DNA from: Galactobacillus timonensis
Lineage (GTDB): Bacteria; Bacillota_I; Bacilli_A; Erysipelotrichales; Erysipelotrichaceae
Direction: 5' to 3'
DNA length: 64,000 bases
Assembly (NCBI RefSeq): GCF_900240265.1
Contig: NZ_LT964739.1
Span: forward strand, 1,988,834 to 2,052,833
Below are positions 44,407-53,105 of the stretch, piece after piece. Both the position numbers and the translations under genes were made by a program. Every line of letters begins with the position of its first letter. Within the stretch, counting starts at the first letter, position 1. Under the pieces are notes generated by a model. That model was not told the DNA's origin, did not search any database, and worked only from the letters and a program-made list of their open reading frames with translations.

Positions 44407-45384
44407 ATGAATGCAAACATTCTCGTCTCTGTCATTGTGCCGATGTATAACGCCTCCAGATATCTTTCAACGTGTCTGGATTCATTAGCCTCCGCAACTT
44501 TCCGCGATCATATGCAGGTGATTCTGGTCAATGACGGCAGTACGGATGAGACAGCGGCTCTTGCCGGGAGTTATGTGGATCGTTTCCCCGATCTCTTTCA
44601 GCTGGTTGAAAAACAGAACGGCGGCCTTTCGGATGCCCGCAATTTTGGCCTGCCGTATGTAAAGGGCACCTATCTTGCCTTTCTTGACAGCGACGACTGG
44701 ATTGAGCCGGACCTTTACGAACGTCTGTATCAAACGATTGAAAACGAAGGGGCGGATGTATGCGTCTGTGATCTGGAGTACTGGTTTGAGGATCCTTCCA
44801 AACGCTTTGTCATGAAGGGCTTGAGTCAGTGGCAGGCAGATACGGTTCAGAAGAAGGCACTTCTTTCACCGATGTTTGCCTGGAACAAACTGTACCGGGC
44901 GGAGCTTTTTACGGCGGACAATGGTTACCGCTATCCGCTGCATACCTGGTATGAGGACATTCCGGTAACGACGCTTCTCTTTGCAAAGGCGGAGCGGATT
45001 GCCTATCTTCCCGAATGCGGCATCCACTATCGCCAGCATGATGATTCGATTATGGGATCGGTTCATGATAAGCGCGTCAAGGACATCTTTGGCGTACTGG
45101 AGCTGGTGCGGAAGGAATTCAGGGACGCCGGCCTTTCTGACACGTATCATGAAGAACTGGAGTATCTTCATATTGAGCATCTGTGTCTTTACGGCATGTT
45201 CCGCTTTATCCGCAGCGACTGGAGCGAAGAATGTGCAGCGAAGGCAGGGGACGTGATGAAGAAGGAGTTTCCGGACTGGAAGCACAACTGCTATATCCGG
45301 AATCTAGGCTGGAAAAACCGTATGTTCCTTGCCTGCTATAATGAAAAAACGGCAGCACTCTTCAATCGAAGAATCCGCGGCTGA
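44407..45384 (+). CDS. Family 2 glycosyltransferase
   Basis: A protein of 325 residues with VSVIVPMYNASRYLSTCLDS, VNDGSTDE, NGGLSDARNFG and LDSDDWIEPD. It is a paralogue of the GT2 at 41539, with the same length and the same NKLYR...YEDI acceptor half. ATG 44407 has no ribosome site; an open frame reaches back into the terminator but cannot be coding there. It lies directly after the terminator and is probably transcribed from the adjacent TATAAT. Its stop is next to the ribosome site of the flippase at 45399. Confidence 0.9.
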   Translation: MNANILVSVIVPMYNASRYLSTCLDSLASATFRDHMQVILVNDGSTDETAALAGSYVDRFPDLFQLVEKQNGGLSDARNFGLPYVKGTYLAFLDSDDWIEPDLYERLYQTIENEGADVCVCDLEYWFEDPSKRFVMKGLSQWQADTVQKKALLSPMFAWNKLYRAELFTADNGYRYPLHTWYEDIPVTTLLFAKAERIAYLPECGIHYRQHDDSIMGSVHDKRVKDIFGVLELVRKEFRDAGLSDTYHEELEYLHIEHLCLYGMFRFIRSDWSEECAAKAGDVMKKEFPDWKHNCYIRNLGWKNRMFLACYNEKTAALFNRRIRG

Positions 45385-45398
45385 AAAGGAGAAACCCT

Positions 45399-46958
45399 AC
45401 GTCGAGAACCCGCTACAGTTTCTACAACTTCATCGTCAGTACGATTGCGGCCATTATTCTGCCGATCATCGGCTTTATTAAGGTTCGCCTTTTTATCAAT
45501 GCCTACGGCTCCGAGGTGAACGGCCTGCAGCTGACCGTAGCCCAGGTCATCAATTTCCTCAATATCTGTGAACTGGCGTATTCGCTTGCCTTCCGGCAGC
45601 TTCTCTATAAGCCGCTGGCGGAAAATGACCGGGAAGGGGTAAAGCGCATCTATTGCGGCGCCGTACGTGTCTTCCGCATCACAGGCATCATTGTCATCAC
45701 CGCCTCTCTGGTCGTCGCTCTGCTGTTCCCGTATTTTTCCGAGTCTCCGCTTTCTTACGGCGGGACGGTAGCGACCGTTCTTCTGCTGGCCCTTCCGTAC
45801 GGCATCAGCTACTTCCTCATGGGACCGAATTTTGTCATCATGGCCGATCAGAAGGAGTACAAGATCAACATTCTGATTCAGACCGTTGCCATTCTCAGAA
45901 TGGTGCTGATGGTTCTGCTCATTCATTTCGGTGCCAGCTTCTTTGCGATTCTGCTGGTCGAAGCGGGCAACATTCTGGTGTCCAATACCGGAGCAAGAAT
46001 CATCGGCTTCCGCGAATATCCATGGCTCAAGGAAAAGCCCGCCGATACGAAGGATCATTCCTTCCGCGACAAGGCTCCCTATGCCATGGTGCAGCGCCTT
46101 TCGGAACTGGCCCTGACCCAGACCGACAGCATCATCATTTCGGGGGAGCTTGGTTATGCGATGAGCTCCGTCTATGGCAACTATTCCTATCTTTCGGAAA
46201 ATATCGGAAAAATTTCGCAGTCCATGGTCCAGTCGCCGATGAACAGCTTCGGCAACCTGTTCAATGACCCGAAGCGGGAATCCTATCCGATCTTCCTTGA
46301 ATTTTTTAACTTTGCGTCCTATCTTGCGACGGTCGTCGCGGTGTGCATCTTTACGGTGCTGCCGGAGTTCATTCCCATCTGGATGCAGCATGATCCGCTG
46401 TATGCCGTTGATGTCGGTGTCTGTTTCTGGCTGGCTCTCAACATCTTCTATACGACGCTGCGGCAGCCGATCATCATTGTCCGCGATGCCAACGGTCTCT
46501 ATGTCAATGCCCGCAACAACGGGTATCTGCTGGCGGCAGTGAAGATCGTTCTGAGCATTCTGCTGGTTGGAAAGTTCGGCATTGCCGGCGCGGTTCTTGG
46601 TACGGCGATTGCCTACTGGACCGTTGACTTCGGCTATAACCCGAAGCTTGTCTATGACAAGGTGTTCCATCTGCCTGTGCGCAGGTATGTTCTGCTCGTA
46701 CTGGGCCGGCTGGCCATGGCGCTTGGGATCGGGCTTGGCTCCTGGTGGCTGTGGCGGAAGTTCTTTGCACCGCATGCGATTACCGGTGTGCTTCCGTTAA
46801 TCATCAATATCGTCATCCTCGGTATCATTGTTCTGATTGTGACAGCAGCTCTGTATGCAATGTTTTTCCCCGGCTTCCGCCATCTGATTGAGCGTGGACG
46901 CAACGTTCTCGCCCGCCGGCGGCAGAAGAAAACGGACAGGCAGGGACAGAAGGAGTAA
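45399..46958 (+). CDS. Polysaccharide flippase (MOP family), probable ACG start
   Basis: Integral membrane protein of 519 residues if translation begins at ACG 45399. Related proteins start with SRTR-like residues and a first helix, seen here as YSFYNFIVSTIAAIILPIIG and encoded before any ATG/GTG/TTG. AAAAGGAG stands seven bases ahead of the ACG. The first standard start, GTG 45516, would remove the first membrane hairpin; CTG 45381 is in frame but has no ribosome site. The rest (helices to residue about 480, basic tail) is intact. So it is either a rare ACG-initiated gene or an ATG-to-ACG start mutation. It is the second flippase of the region. Confidence 0.8.
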   Translation, partial: TSRTRYSFYNFIVSTIAAIILPIIGFIKVRLFINAYGSEVNGLQLTVAQVINFLNICELAYSLAFRQLLYKPLAENDREGVKRIYCGAVRVFRITGIIVITASLVVALLFPYFSESPLSYGGTVATVLLLALPYGISYFLMGPNFVIMADQKEYKINILIQTVAILRMVLMVLLIHFGASFFAILLVEAGNILVSNTGARIIGFREYPWLKEKPADTKDHSFRDKAPYAMVQRLSELALTQTDSIIISGELGYAMSSVYGNYSYLSENIGKISQSMVQSPMNSFGNLFNDPKRESYPIFLEFFNFASYLATVVAVCIFTVLPEFIPIWMQHDPLYAVDVGVCFWLALNIFYTTLRQPIIIVRDANGLYVNARNNGYLLAAVKIVLSILLVGKFGIAGAVLGTAIAYWTVDFGYNPKLVYDKVFHLPVRRYVLLVLGRLAMALGIGLGSWWLWRKFFAPHAITGVLPLIINIVILGIIVLIVTAALYAMFFPGFRHLIERGRNVLARRRQKKTDRQGQKE

Positions 46959-46964
46959 ATATCT

Positions 46965-48350
46965 ATGGAATATGATGTCATCATCATCGGCGGCGGAATC
47001 GGCGGCCTGATGTGCGCCTGGAGACTGGCAGAAGAGAAGCCGGATCTGAAGATCCTGATTCTTGAAAAGGGCAGAAAGCTCGAAGACCGCAGCTGCCCGA
47101 TCGTGGCCGGAAAGTCGGAGCGCTGCCTTAAGTGCAAACCATGCGCCATCATGGAAGGCATGGCCGGTGCCGGCGCTTTTTCCGATGGAAAATACAACAT
47201 TACGGCGGAATACGGAGGCTGGCTGCCGGACTATATGCCAGCTGAAACTGTCGTCAGCTACATTGAGCAGGCGGATCAGATTCTGCAGAAGTGCGGCGCT
47301 GACAATGAACGCTACATGCCGGATTCGCAGCTGAAGGCGGAGTGTCTCAAGTATGACCTGCACATGCAGCAGGCGCAGGTCAAGCATCTTGGCACCGATG
47401 CCAACTACGGAACGATGCTGCGGATGATCAGGACTCTTGAAGAAAAAATTACCATCGAGACACTTGCCGACGTGACGGATGTGGACAAGGAACATCATAC
47501 GGTTTCCTATGTACAGCAGGGCAGGGAACATACGGTTTCCGGTGATTCGATTATTTTTGCGGTCGGCCGCATCGGCAACCGGATGTTTGAGGAGTGGTGC
47601 CGGCGCAATCACATTGCCATGACCAACAACCAGGTCGACATCGGTGTGCGCGTTGAGCTGCCGTATGAGATCTGGGAACCGTTCTCCAGGAAGATCTATG
47701 AACCGAAGATCTACTACAAGGCGGGACATTACGGCGACAAGGTCCGTATGTTCTGCTTCAATGAGCGCGGCTATGTTGTTACGGAAAACTCCGACGGCGT
47801 TCTGACGGTCAACGGCCATTCCTACAAGGATGCGGCCCGCCAGTCCAGCAACAGCAACTTCGCTCTGCTTTCGAGCACCTTCTTTACGGAACCCTTTGAT
47901 CAGCCGGTGGAATATGCGCGCTACGTCGCTTCCCTTGCCAACAAGATTTCCGGCGGCTATGTGCTAGTGCAGAGGCTGGGAGATCTGGAAAGCGGTCAGC
48001 GGACAACGACATCGCGTCTTGCCCAGTCCAGTGTGCGGCCGACACTTGCGGCGGTTCCGGGCGATCTGAGTCTGTGCATGCCGAAGCGTCAGCTGGATAA
48101 CATCATTGAAACGCTTCATGCGCTGAATGCGGTAGCGCCGGGAACAGCCAACTACGATACGCTGCTGTACGGCGTCGAGTGCAAATATTACAGTGCGCGG
48201 CCGGCCTGCCATGACTTTGAACTTGACGGTACGCAGCACATTTACGCTCTTGGTGACGGAGCGGGATTTACGCGTTCCCTTTCCCAGGCGGCCGCCAACG
48301 GCCTGATTGTGGCGGATCATATGCTGAAGTCCGGGAACAATCATGGCTGA
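46965..48350 (+). CDS. COG2509-like FAD-dependent dehydrogenase
   Basis: A protein of 461 residues with an N-terminal Rossmann motif VIIIGGGIGGLMCAWRL, and the family-specific Cys-rich segment (SCPIVAGKSERCLKCKPC) followed by GAGAFSDGKYN. A C-terminal FAD motif is YALGDGAGFTRSLSQAAANG. The group is uncharacterised; it resembles glutathione-reductase-like and electron-transfer flavoproteins. The cysteine cluster may bind a metal or act in redox. GGAGTAAATATCT precedes the ATG. It overlaps the next gene by 8 bases, the first of three coupled genes. Confidence 0.85.
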   Translation: MEYDVIIIGGGIGGLMCAWRLAEEKPDLKILILEKGRKLEDRSCPIVAGKSERCLKCKPCAIMEGMAGAGAFSDGKYNITAEYGGWLPDYMPAETVVSYIEQADQILQKCGADNERYMPDSQLKAECLKYDLHMQQAQVKHLGTDANYGTMLRMIRTLEEKITIETLADVTDVDKEHHTVSYVQQGREHTVSGDSIIFAVGRIGNRMFEEWCRRNHIAMTNNQVDIGVRVELPYEIWEPFSRKIYEPKIYYKAGHYGDKVRMFCFNERGYVVTENSDGVLTVNGHSYKDAARQSSNSNFALLSSTFFTEPFDQPVEYARYVASLANKISGGYVLVQRLGDLESGQRTTTSRLAQSSVRPTLAAVPGDLSLCMPKRQLDNIIETLHALNAVAPGTANYDTLLYGVECKYYSARPACHDFELDGTQHIYALGDGAGFTRSLSQAAANGLIVADHMLKSGNNHG

Positions 48351-48918
48351 GGATTACGGCTTTCTGCGTCCCGACCGGCTTCCGGATGTTTCCTATAGCG
48401 AGCAGCGTCTTGCGCATCTTGATCTTCCATGGTTTACGACCCAGGAAACAAACGCGCTTGCCAGGAACCATTGCGGCGCAGCTGCAGCTGCCAATGTTTT
48501 TCTGTATCTCTGCTCGATCCATCATCGTTTTCCGAAAGATGGCGACCGGATTGCATTCTTCAAGGATGTCCACCGCTATGTGGGCGATGGACCTCTTTTG
48601 AGTATTTCAGGACAGATGGCAGCCTATGCCCTGATGCACCGGATTCCTCTTCAGTTTTATCCTGTGTTTGGCTTCCGGGGGATTCAACAGGCGATCAGCA
48701 AAGGAAGAATTGTATCCGTTCAGCTGATGTACAGTCCCAATGTCGGCCATTGGACACTGTGCACCGGCTGGCGCGTGGATCAGGACGGCACAAGGTATCT
48801 GAGGCTGGTGAGCGGCTGGAAAGGGGATGCAGATACCTTTTACTGTCTGGACCGTGACAACGGCTGTCATCTGATTACCTCGACGGCTTATTATTGGAGG
48901 GGAGAATCCTATGCCTAA
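48343..48918 (+). CDS. Cysteine-peptidase-like protein (C39/papain-like fold)
   Basis: A protein of 191 residues without a signal peptide. RNHCGAAAAANVFLYL, with Cys44 at the start of a helix, and SPNVGHWTLCTGW, with His136, form the Cys/His pair of C39-like or papain-like peptidases; a third residue cannot be fixed by eye. SISGQMAAYALMHRIPLQF is in the expected helical part between them. It may be a peptidase, a deamidase or an inactive relative. It is coupled to the FAD dehydrogenase by an 8-base overlap and to the following lipoprotein gene likewise. Confidence 0.7.
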   Translation: MAEDYGFLRPDRLPDVSYSEQRLAHLDLPWFTTQETNALARNHCGAAAAANVFLYLCSIHHRFPKDGDRIAFFKDVHRYVGDGPLLSISGQMAAYALMHRIPLQFYPVFGFRGIQQAISKGRIVSVQLMYSPNVGHWTLCTGWRVDQDGTRYLRLVSGWKGDADTFYCLDRDNGCHLITSTAYYWRGESYA

Positions 48919-50113
48919 GGTTCTGCTGGTATTTGCCATCGCTGCCTCGTGTCTGTTTTCGTCGGGCTGCTCCTCTTCCGCCTCTGCAGCTGTTCCGCCG
49001 GTATATGAGGATGTGACGGAAGCATGGCTGCAGAACAGGATCGATGCGTTTCTTGAGGATGGCAGCTCTCTTCTTGATCAGACGGCGGATGGCGATGCGA
49101 TTATCTGGAGCGTTCGCTCCGGGGCGGCCGAGATCCGTGACAACTGTCTGTACAAGACGGAAGAGGCGAAGGAATACGAACCGGTCGTATTGGACGCCAC
49201 TGTCAACGGCACTTCCTATACGCTGGATCACCTGTTATTGCTGGATCCGTATGTCGGCTATCTGATTCCGTATTTTGAAGCCAGCGGGGAGACGATGGAA
49301 CAATTGAAACTCGGCTATACCTACAATGGCACCTACTGGTTTAAGCTGAACAATGATCAGCCGGTACTGAAGCCTTCCAAGGGAACGCAGCGTCTGAGGG
49401 ATCCTTCGTTTGTACGAAGAAGGGACGGCAGTCTGGAGCTGCTGGCGACGCAGGGGTTCAACAATCCCGAAATCTATGCCTTTGAGCTGAAGGACGGTAC
49501 ACAGTTTACCGGTGAACGTCTTCTGAAGGTCAACCGTTCCTCTGATCAGATGTCGATGAGCCAGACACAGGCCTGGGCCCCCGAGGCGTTCTATGACCGC
49601 CGGATCGATCGCTATGTAATCTACTGGTCGTCGATCGAAGACGGGGCGATCTATTACAATACGACGAAAAATTTTAAAACTGTATCGCTGCCTTCCGTCC
49701 TGTTTGAGACCGGCTATCCGATCATTGACGGTACGCTGCAGAAAGACGATGGCAGCTGGGTCATGATCTGGAAGGATGAGCGAAGTCCGGCCCGCAAATA
49801 TGCCTGGCTGTACCGTTCGGAGGGAAGCGATTGGAACGCCCTGACGCAGACAGAGGAAAAACCGCTGATCTCCTGGCATCCTCTGGAAGGACCGCTGGTA
49901 CTGAAGGATTTCGGTACGGGCATGTACTATATCGCCGCCGATGACTATACCCGCGGAAGATTCCGTATCTTTGAGAGCGAAGATCTTCTGCACGGTCACT
50001 TCCGTACAACCGAAGCGGAAGTCATGGTCCCCTTTGAACATCCTGCCCATGCCAGCGCGACGCCAGTCACGTGGAAGGAACTGGAACGGGTGATGAATGC
50101 GTTCGGCGCCTGA
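48911..50113 (+). CDS. GH43-like lipoprotein (five-bladed propeller glycosidase)
   Basis: A lipoprotein of 400 residues. Signal peptide ends FSSGC (lipobox Cys20). From about residue 155 it has glycosyl hydrolase family 43/62/32-type blades: LRDPSFVRR (general base Asp), WAPEAFYDRRIDRYVIYWSS, YPIIDGTL (second Asp) and HPLEGPLVLKDFG (acid Glu). The catalytic triad is thus complete by eye. Anchored outside, it could trim an arabinan/xylan-like or surface glycan. It is the last of three overlapping genes and ends at the terminator shared with pta. Confidence 0.8.
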   Translation: MPKVLLVFAIAASCLFSSGCSSSASAAVPPVYEDVTEAWLQNRIDAFLEDGSSLLDQTADGDAIIWSVRSGAAEIRDNCLYKTEEAKEYEPVVLDATVNGTSYTLDHLLLLDPYVGYLIPYFEASGETMEQLKLGYTYNGTYWFKLNNDQPVLKPSKGTQRLRDPSFVRRRDGSLELLATQGFNNPEIYAFELKDGTQFTGERLLKVNRSSDQMSMSQTQAWAPEAFYDRRIDRYVIYWSSIEDGAIYYNTTKNFKTVSLPSVLFETGYPIIDGTLQKDDGSWVMIWKDERSPARKYAWLYRSEGSDWNALTQTEEKPLISWHPLEGPLVLKDFGTGMYYIAADDYTRGRFRIFESEDLLHGHFRTTEAEVMVPFEHPAHASATPVTWKELERVMNAFGA

Positions 50114-50125
50114 AGCAACCCCTGA

Positions 50126-50178
50126 AAAAAAACCGGATGAGCGGATCATGATCTGATCCATCCCATCCGTTTTTTTTC
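50126..50178. terminator. Terminator between GH43-like gene and pta
   Basis: A compound hairpin: CGGATG (50134-50139) with CATCCG (50164-50169), enclosing GGATC (50143-50147) with GATCC (50155-50159). It is followed by eight T in the plus direction and preceded by eight A, which serve as a T run for pta on the minus strand. Confidence 0.85.
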
Positions 50179-50199
50179 CTGATCTTTTCGACGAACGGA

Positions 50200-51207
50200 T
50201 TACTTATGAGCCATCTGCGCCTGAACAGCCGTCAGAGCGATGACACCAACAATATCCTGCCAGTAGCAGCCGCGGGAGAGGTCATTGACCGGAGCTGCAA
50301 GTCCCTGCAGCATCGGGCCGTAAGCTTCTGCACCGCCAAGGCGCTGAACCAGCTTGTAGCCGATATTTCCGGCATCGATGTTCGGGAAAATCAGAACATT
50401 GGCATGGCCGGCAACCGTGGAACCCGGAGCCTTGCGCTGTCCGACTTCCGGATCGAGAGCTGCATCGAGCTGCAGTTCACCATCGCAGTCAACATTCGGA
50501 TATTCGGTCTTGGCAATGTTGACAGCGTTGACAACCTTGTCAACCAGGGCATGCTTTGCGGATCCCTTGGTCGAATGGGACAGGAAGGCAACATGTGCCT
50601 TGGCACCGACAAATGCCTCAAAGGATTCAGCGGAGTCAGCCGCAATCGCAGCGAGCTGTTCCGGATCCGGATCCTGATTCAGAGCGCAGTCCGCAAAGAC
50701 AAACGTTCCATTTTCTCCATACTTGCAGTTGGGAACATCCATGACGAAGAATCCCGAAGCGAGCTTCTTGCCCGGAGCGGTACGCAGAACCTGCAGAGCA
50801 GGGCGAAGCGTATTTGCCGTCGAGTGGCAGGCACCCGAAACGACACCATCCGCATCACCGTTCTTAACCATGACGACAGCGAACATCGTCTTGTCCGTCA
50901 GAAGCGTCTGCTTGGCAAGATCATAGGTCATGCCTTTCTTTTCGCGGATCTTTGCAAGAAGCGTAGCATAGGCATCGAGCTTGTCGCTGGTTTCCGGATT
51001 GATTACTGTCACACCTTCCAGTGAAACACCGTATTTTGCGGCATCCGCATTGGCAACAGCCGGATCGCCGAGAACGATGATATTGGCGAGATCCTCCTTC
51101 ACTGCTTCCGCAGCAGCACGGATGACACGCTCATCCTCCGCCTCCGGAAGTACAATGGTCTTCTTATTGGCGCGGGCCTTTGCCTTGATTCCATCAATAA
51201 ATGACAT
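50200..51207 (-). CDS. pta: Phosphate acetyltransferase
   Basis: Converts acetyl-CoA to acetyl phosphate in acetate fermentation. It has 335 residues with KTIVLPEAEDERVIRAA, GDADGVVSGACHSTA, KHALVDKV and the C-terminal PVNDLSRGC motif, all typical of the short Pta. The ribosome site GAGGAGG is about 15 bases ahead of the ATG, longer than normal. ackA is not adjacent. It is divergent from the Ig-like lipoprotein gene. Confidence 0.95.
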   Translation of the reverse strand: MSFIDGIKAKARANKKTIVLPEAEDERVIRAAAEAVKEDLANIIVLGDPAVANADAAKYGVSLEGVTVINPETSDKLDAYATLLAKIREKKGMTYDLAKQTLLTDKTMFAVVMVKNGDADGVVSGACHSTANTLRPALQVLRTAPGKKLASGFFVMDVPNCKYGENGTFVFADCALNQDPDPEQLAAIAADSAESFEAFVGAKAHVAFLSHSTKGSAKHALVDKVVNAVNIAKTEYPNVDCDGELQLDAALDPEVGQRKAPGSTVAGHANVLIFPNIDAGNIGYKLVQRLGGAEAYGPMLQGLAAPVNDLSRGCYWQDIVGVIALTAVQAQMAHK

Positions 51208-51272
51208 ATTTGACTCTGAAAGCCTCCTCTTTCTTTAGTGATTTTACACTTCTCACAGCTATAATGAACAGG

Positions 51273-51869
51273 ATGAATGCAAAGAAATTGATTGCCGCCG
51301 TCCTTGCTGCGGGGCTGGGTGTGCTTGCCGCATGCCAGTCTTCGCCGACGGAAAAGACGGATCAGAACGGTCCCTATATCAACATGACGCAGTATGAATT
51401 TACAACGACGGTCGGAACGCCGATCAACTTTACAAATATTTCCGGCTATGACGATTACGATGGACTGCTGAATACGCACCTGGAAGGGTACGTTGATTAC
51501 AATACGGCAGGAGACTATTATCCAAGCATCACCTGCACCGATTTTTCCGGGAATAAAACATCCGTTCCGATTACGATCCACGTTCTGCCTGCACTGGAAG
51601 AAGGCGAATCCAAGGCATCTGCAGAGCCGACTGCTTCCGCAGAAAGCGGCTGTCCCGGGGCAAGTGATCCTTCCCAGGCCTGTGACGTTGTGCTTGATGA
51701 TACAGTTTCCCGGTATTCACAGCTGTTTTACGGCAGTCAGGGCAGCGAAGCCTGCCAGGCGCTTCTTGAAGAAGACGATGGCCGCAGCTGTCAGCCGGTA
51801 TACCGCAACGATGGGAAGCTGTGGGGGTATGGCCTTCTGGAAGCTCAGGATGACACTGACACGCAGTAA
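51273..51869 (+). CDS. Lipoprotein with Ig-like (DUF5011-type) domain
   Basis: A protein of 198 residues. Signal peptide with lipobox VLAAC (Cys about 21). Residues of about 40-105 (FTTTVGTPINFTNIS, YDDYDG, AGDYYPSITCTDFSGNKTSV) match the bacterial Ig-like/DUF5011 repeat. A Ser/Ala/Glu linker and a Cys-rich C-terminal part follow (SGCPGAS, QACDVV, EACQALL, RSCQPVY), possibly disulfide-bonded. Start ATG 51273 or 51264; the latter overlaps the TATAAT at 51260-51265. The promoter and start are only 7 bases apart. Confidence 0.78.
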   Translation: MNAKKLIAAVLAAGLGVLAACQSSPTEKTDQNGPYINMTQYEFTTTVGTPINFTNISGYDDYDGLLNTHLEGYVDYNTAGDYYPSITCTDFSGNKTSVPITIHVLPALEEGESKASAEPTASAESGCPGASDPSQACDVVLDDTVSRYSQLFYGSQGSEACQALLEEDDGRSCQPVYRNDGKLWGYGLLEAQDDTDTQ

Positions 51870-51892
51870 TAATTCACACGAAATCACCCAAA

Positions 51893-51925
51893 ATAAAACG
51901 AACTCCGCTGAAGGAGTTCTTTTTT
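51893..51925. terminator. Bidirectional terminator
   Basis: GAACTCC (51900-51906) and GGAGTTC (51913-51919) form a perfect stem with six T on the plus side. The minus side reads GTTTTATTTTG, serving the convergent gene that ends at 51930. Confidence 0.88.
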
Positions 51926-51929
51926 GGAA

Positions 51930-53105
51930 TCAGGAAATTGTATTTTCGCCTTCCGTTATCGTGGAAGTGTCATCGGTAATGGTGATGAGATTGGTTGCCA
52001 GCCAGGAATCACCGTCCCGGACAAAGAAGATCTGATAGGTACTTGCATAGGTCTTTACGTTGGTACCCGCCGTGACAACGACATTGTAGGAAATGGTTCC
52101 GACAAAGGCATCATCCCCCAGGGGCATGACATCGGAAATGGCAATGTCCTGGAAGTCTATGGAGTCATGCGAAGAGAAGTACTGGTTATCCAGAGAGCGG
52201 ATCGCATAGTAGAACTCGGTATTGGGATACAGATGCCGGCGCAGGTCATAGAACGTACCGTCCTTGGTGATATAGCGGGAATAGGCCATGGCCGTATCCT
52301 CAATGTTCTGCGCAAATTCCGAATACTGTTCGGCCGTCGGCTTTGGACCGATGTAATAGTGGTTGCCGGAATAATCCCGCACCGCCATGTTGTTTTCACT
52401 GTCTTCCGGTACCGGTTCGGGAGCACGTACCAGGTTTTCTACGGTATACCGTGTCACGGTGGGGAAGGTATCGTCAATCGAAAGACTTTCAAAGGCAAGT
52501 GGAATATGGTCTCCTTCACTGGCAAAGGAAGAAGACGAAATCGGCACATCATTGATCCGGAATGCCGCATCATTCAGCACATCGAACGTATAGGAACCGC
52601 CGCTGACCACGGTCCGTACCTTCCAGGTGGAACTGCCTTCGGGCTTGTAGGTTTCCAGCGTCGAAACCTTGCTGGAAAGATAGTAGGCGTCGTAGTAGCG
52701 CATGCCCGTGTCCGTCTCTTCGACAAGCGAGTAGGTGTAGCCGTTGGCATGGTTGTCGCCATAGGTATAGATGAGGTAGGTGATCAGATTTTCCTTCGTA
52801 TTCACTTCCGTGAAATAGGTGGAATCGGTGCGGTAGATCTCATCCCAGTTATGGTCCGCAACATTTTTCATATACCGGTTCATGGCGCCAGTAACACTCT
52901 GACGCTCATAACGGGCGAGCCAGAAGTACTCATAGCCAAGTCCCGCCGCGCAGAGAATCAGGGTCACAATGAAAACCCGCAGGAGCCGGGAATAGAAACG
53001 GCCCCATGCCTTGAGCTGTTCCATGCGGGCGGCGTTCTTTTTCCGGCGCTTTGCGATCTGTTTTTCCAGTTCCTTCTCTTTTTCGTCTTTTACTTCACCA
53101 GCCAT
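51930..53105 (-). CDS. Membrane-anchored protein of unknown function, NTF2-like tail
   Basis: A protein of 391 residues. Lys/Arg/Glu-rich cytoplasmic start (about 1-38) and one membrane helix (VFIVTLILCAAGLGYEYFWL) give a type II topology with a large outside part. That part begins RQSVTGAMNRYMKNVADHNW, like an NTF2/SnoaL-type domain, and a second similar region near the C terminus (FYYAIRSL, IFFVRDGDSWLATNLITIT) ends it. I do not recognise the family. It overlaps the phosphodiester glycosidase gene by 16 bases and shares its topology, so the two probably work together. Confidence 0.7.
   Translation of the reverse strand: MAGEVKDEKEKELEKQIAKRRKKNAARMEQLKAWGRFYSRLLRVFIVTLILCAAGLGYEYFWLARYERQSVTGAMNRYMKNVADHNWDEIYRTDSTYFTEVNTKENLITYLIYTYGDNHANGYTYSLVEETDTGMRYYDAYYLSSKVSTLETYKPEGSSTWKVRTVVSGGSYTFDVLNDAAFRINDVPISSSSFASEGDHIPLAFESLSIDDTFPTVTRYTVENLVRAPEPVPEDSENNMAVRDYSGNHYYIGPKPTAEQYSEFAQNIEDTAMAYSRYITKDGTFYDLRRHLYPNTEFYYAIRSLDNQYFSSHDSIDFQDIAISDVMPLGDDAFVGTISYNVVVTAGTNVKTYASTYQIFFVRDGDSWLATNLITITDDTSTITEGENTIS

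Noticed and set aside
45336..46775. 479-codon open frame antisense to the second flippase
   Set aside because: Charged, repetitive translation with no motif; opposite strand encodes a normal flippase.
45516..46958. GTG 45516 as the start of the flippase
   Set aside because: It would remove the first membrane helices and has no ribosome site, while coding sequence and a strong site lie upstream.
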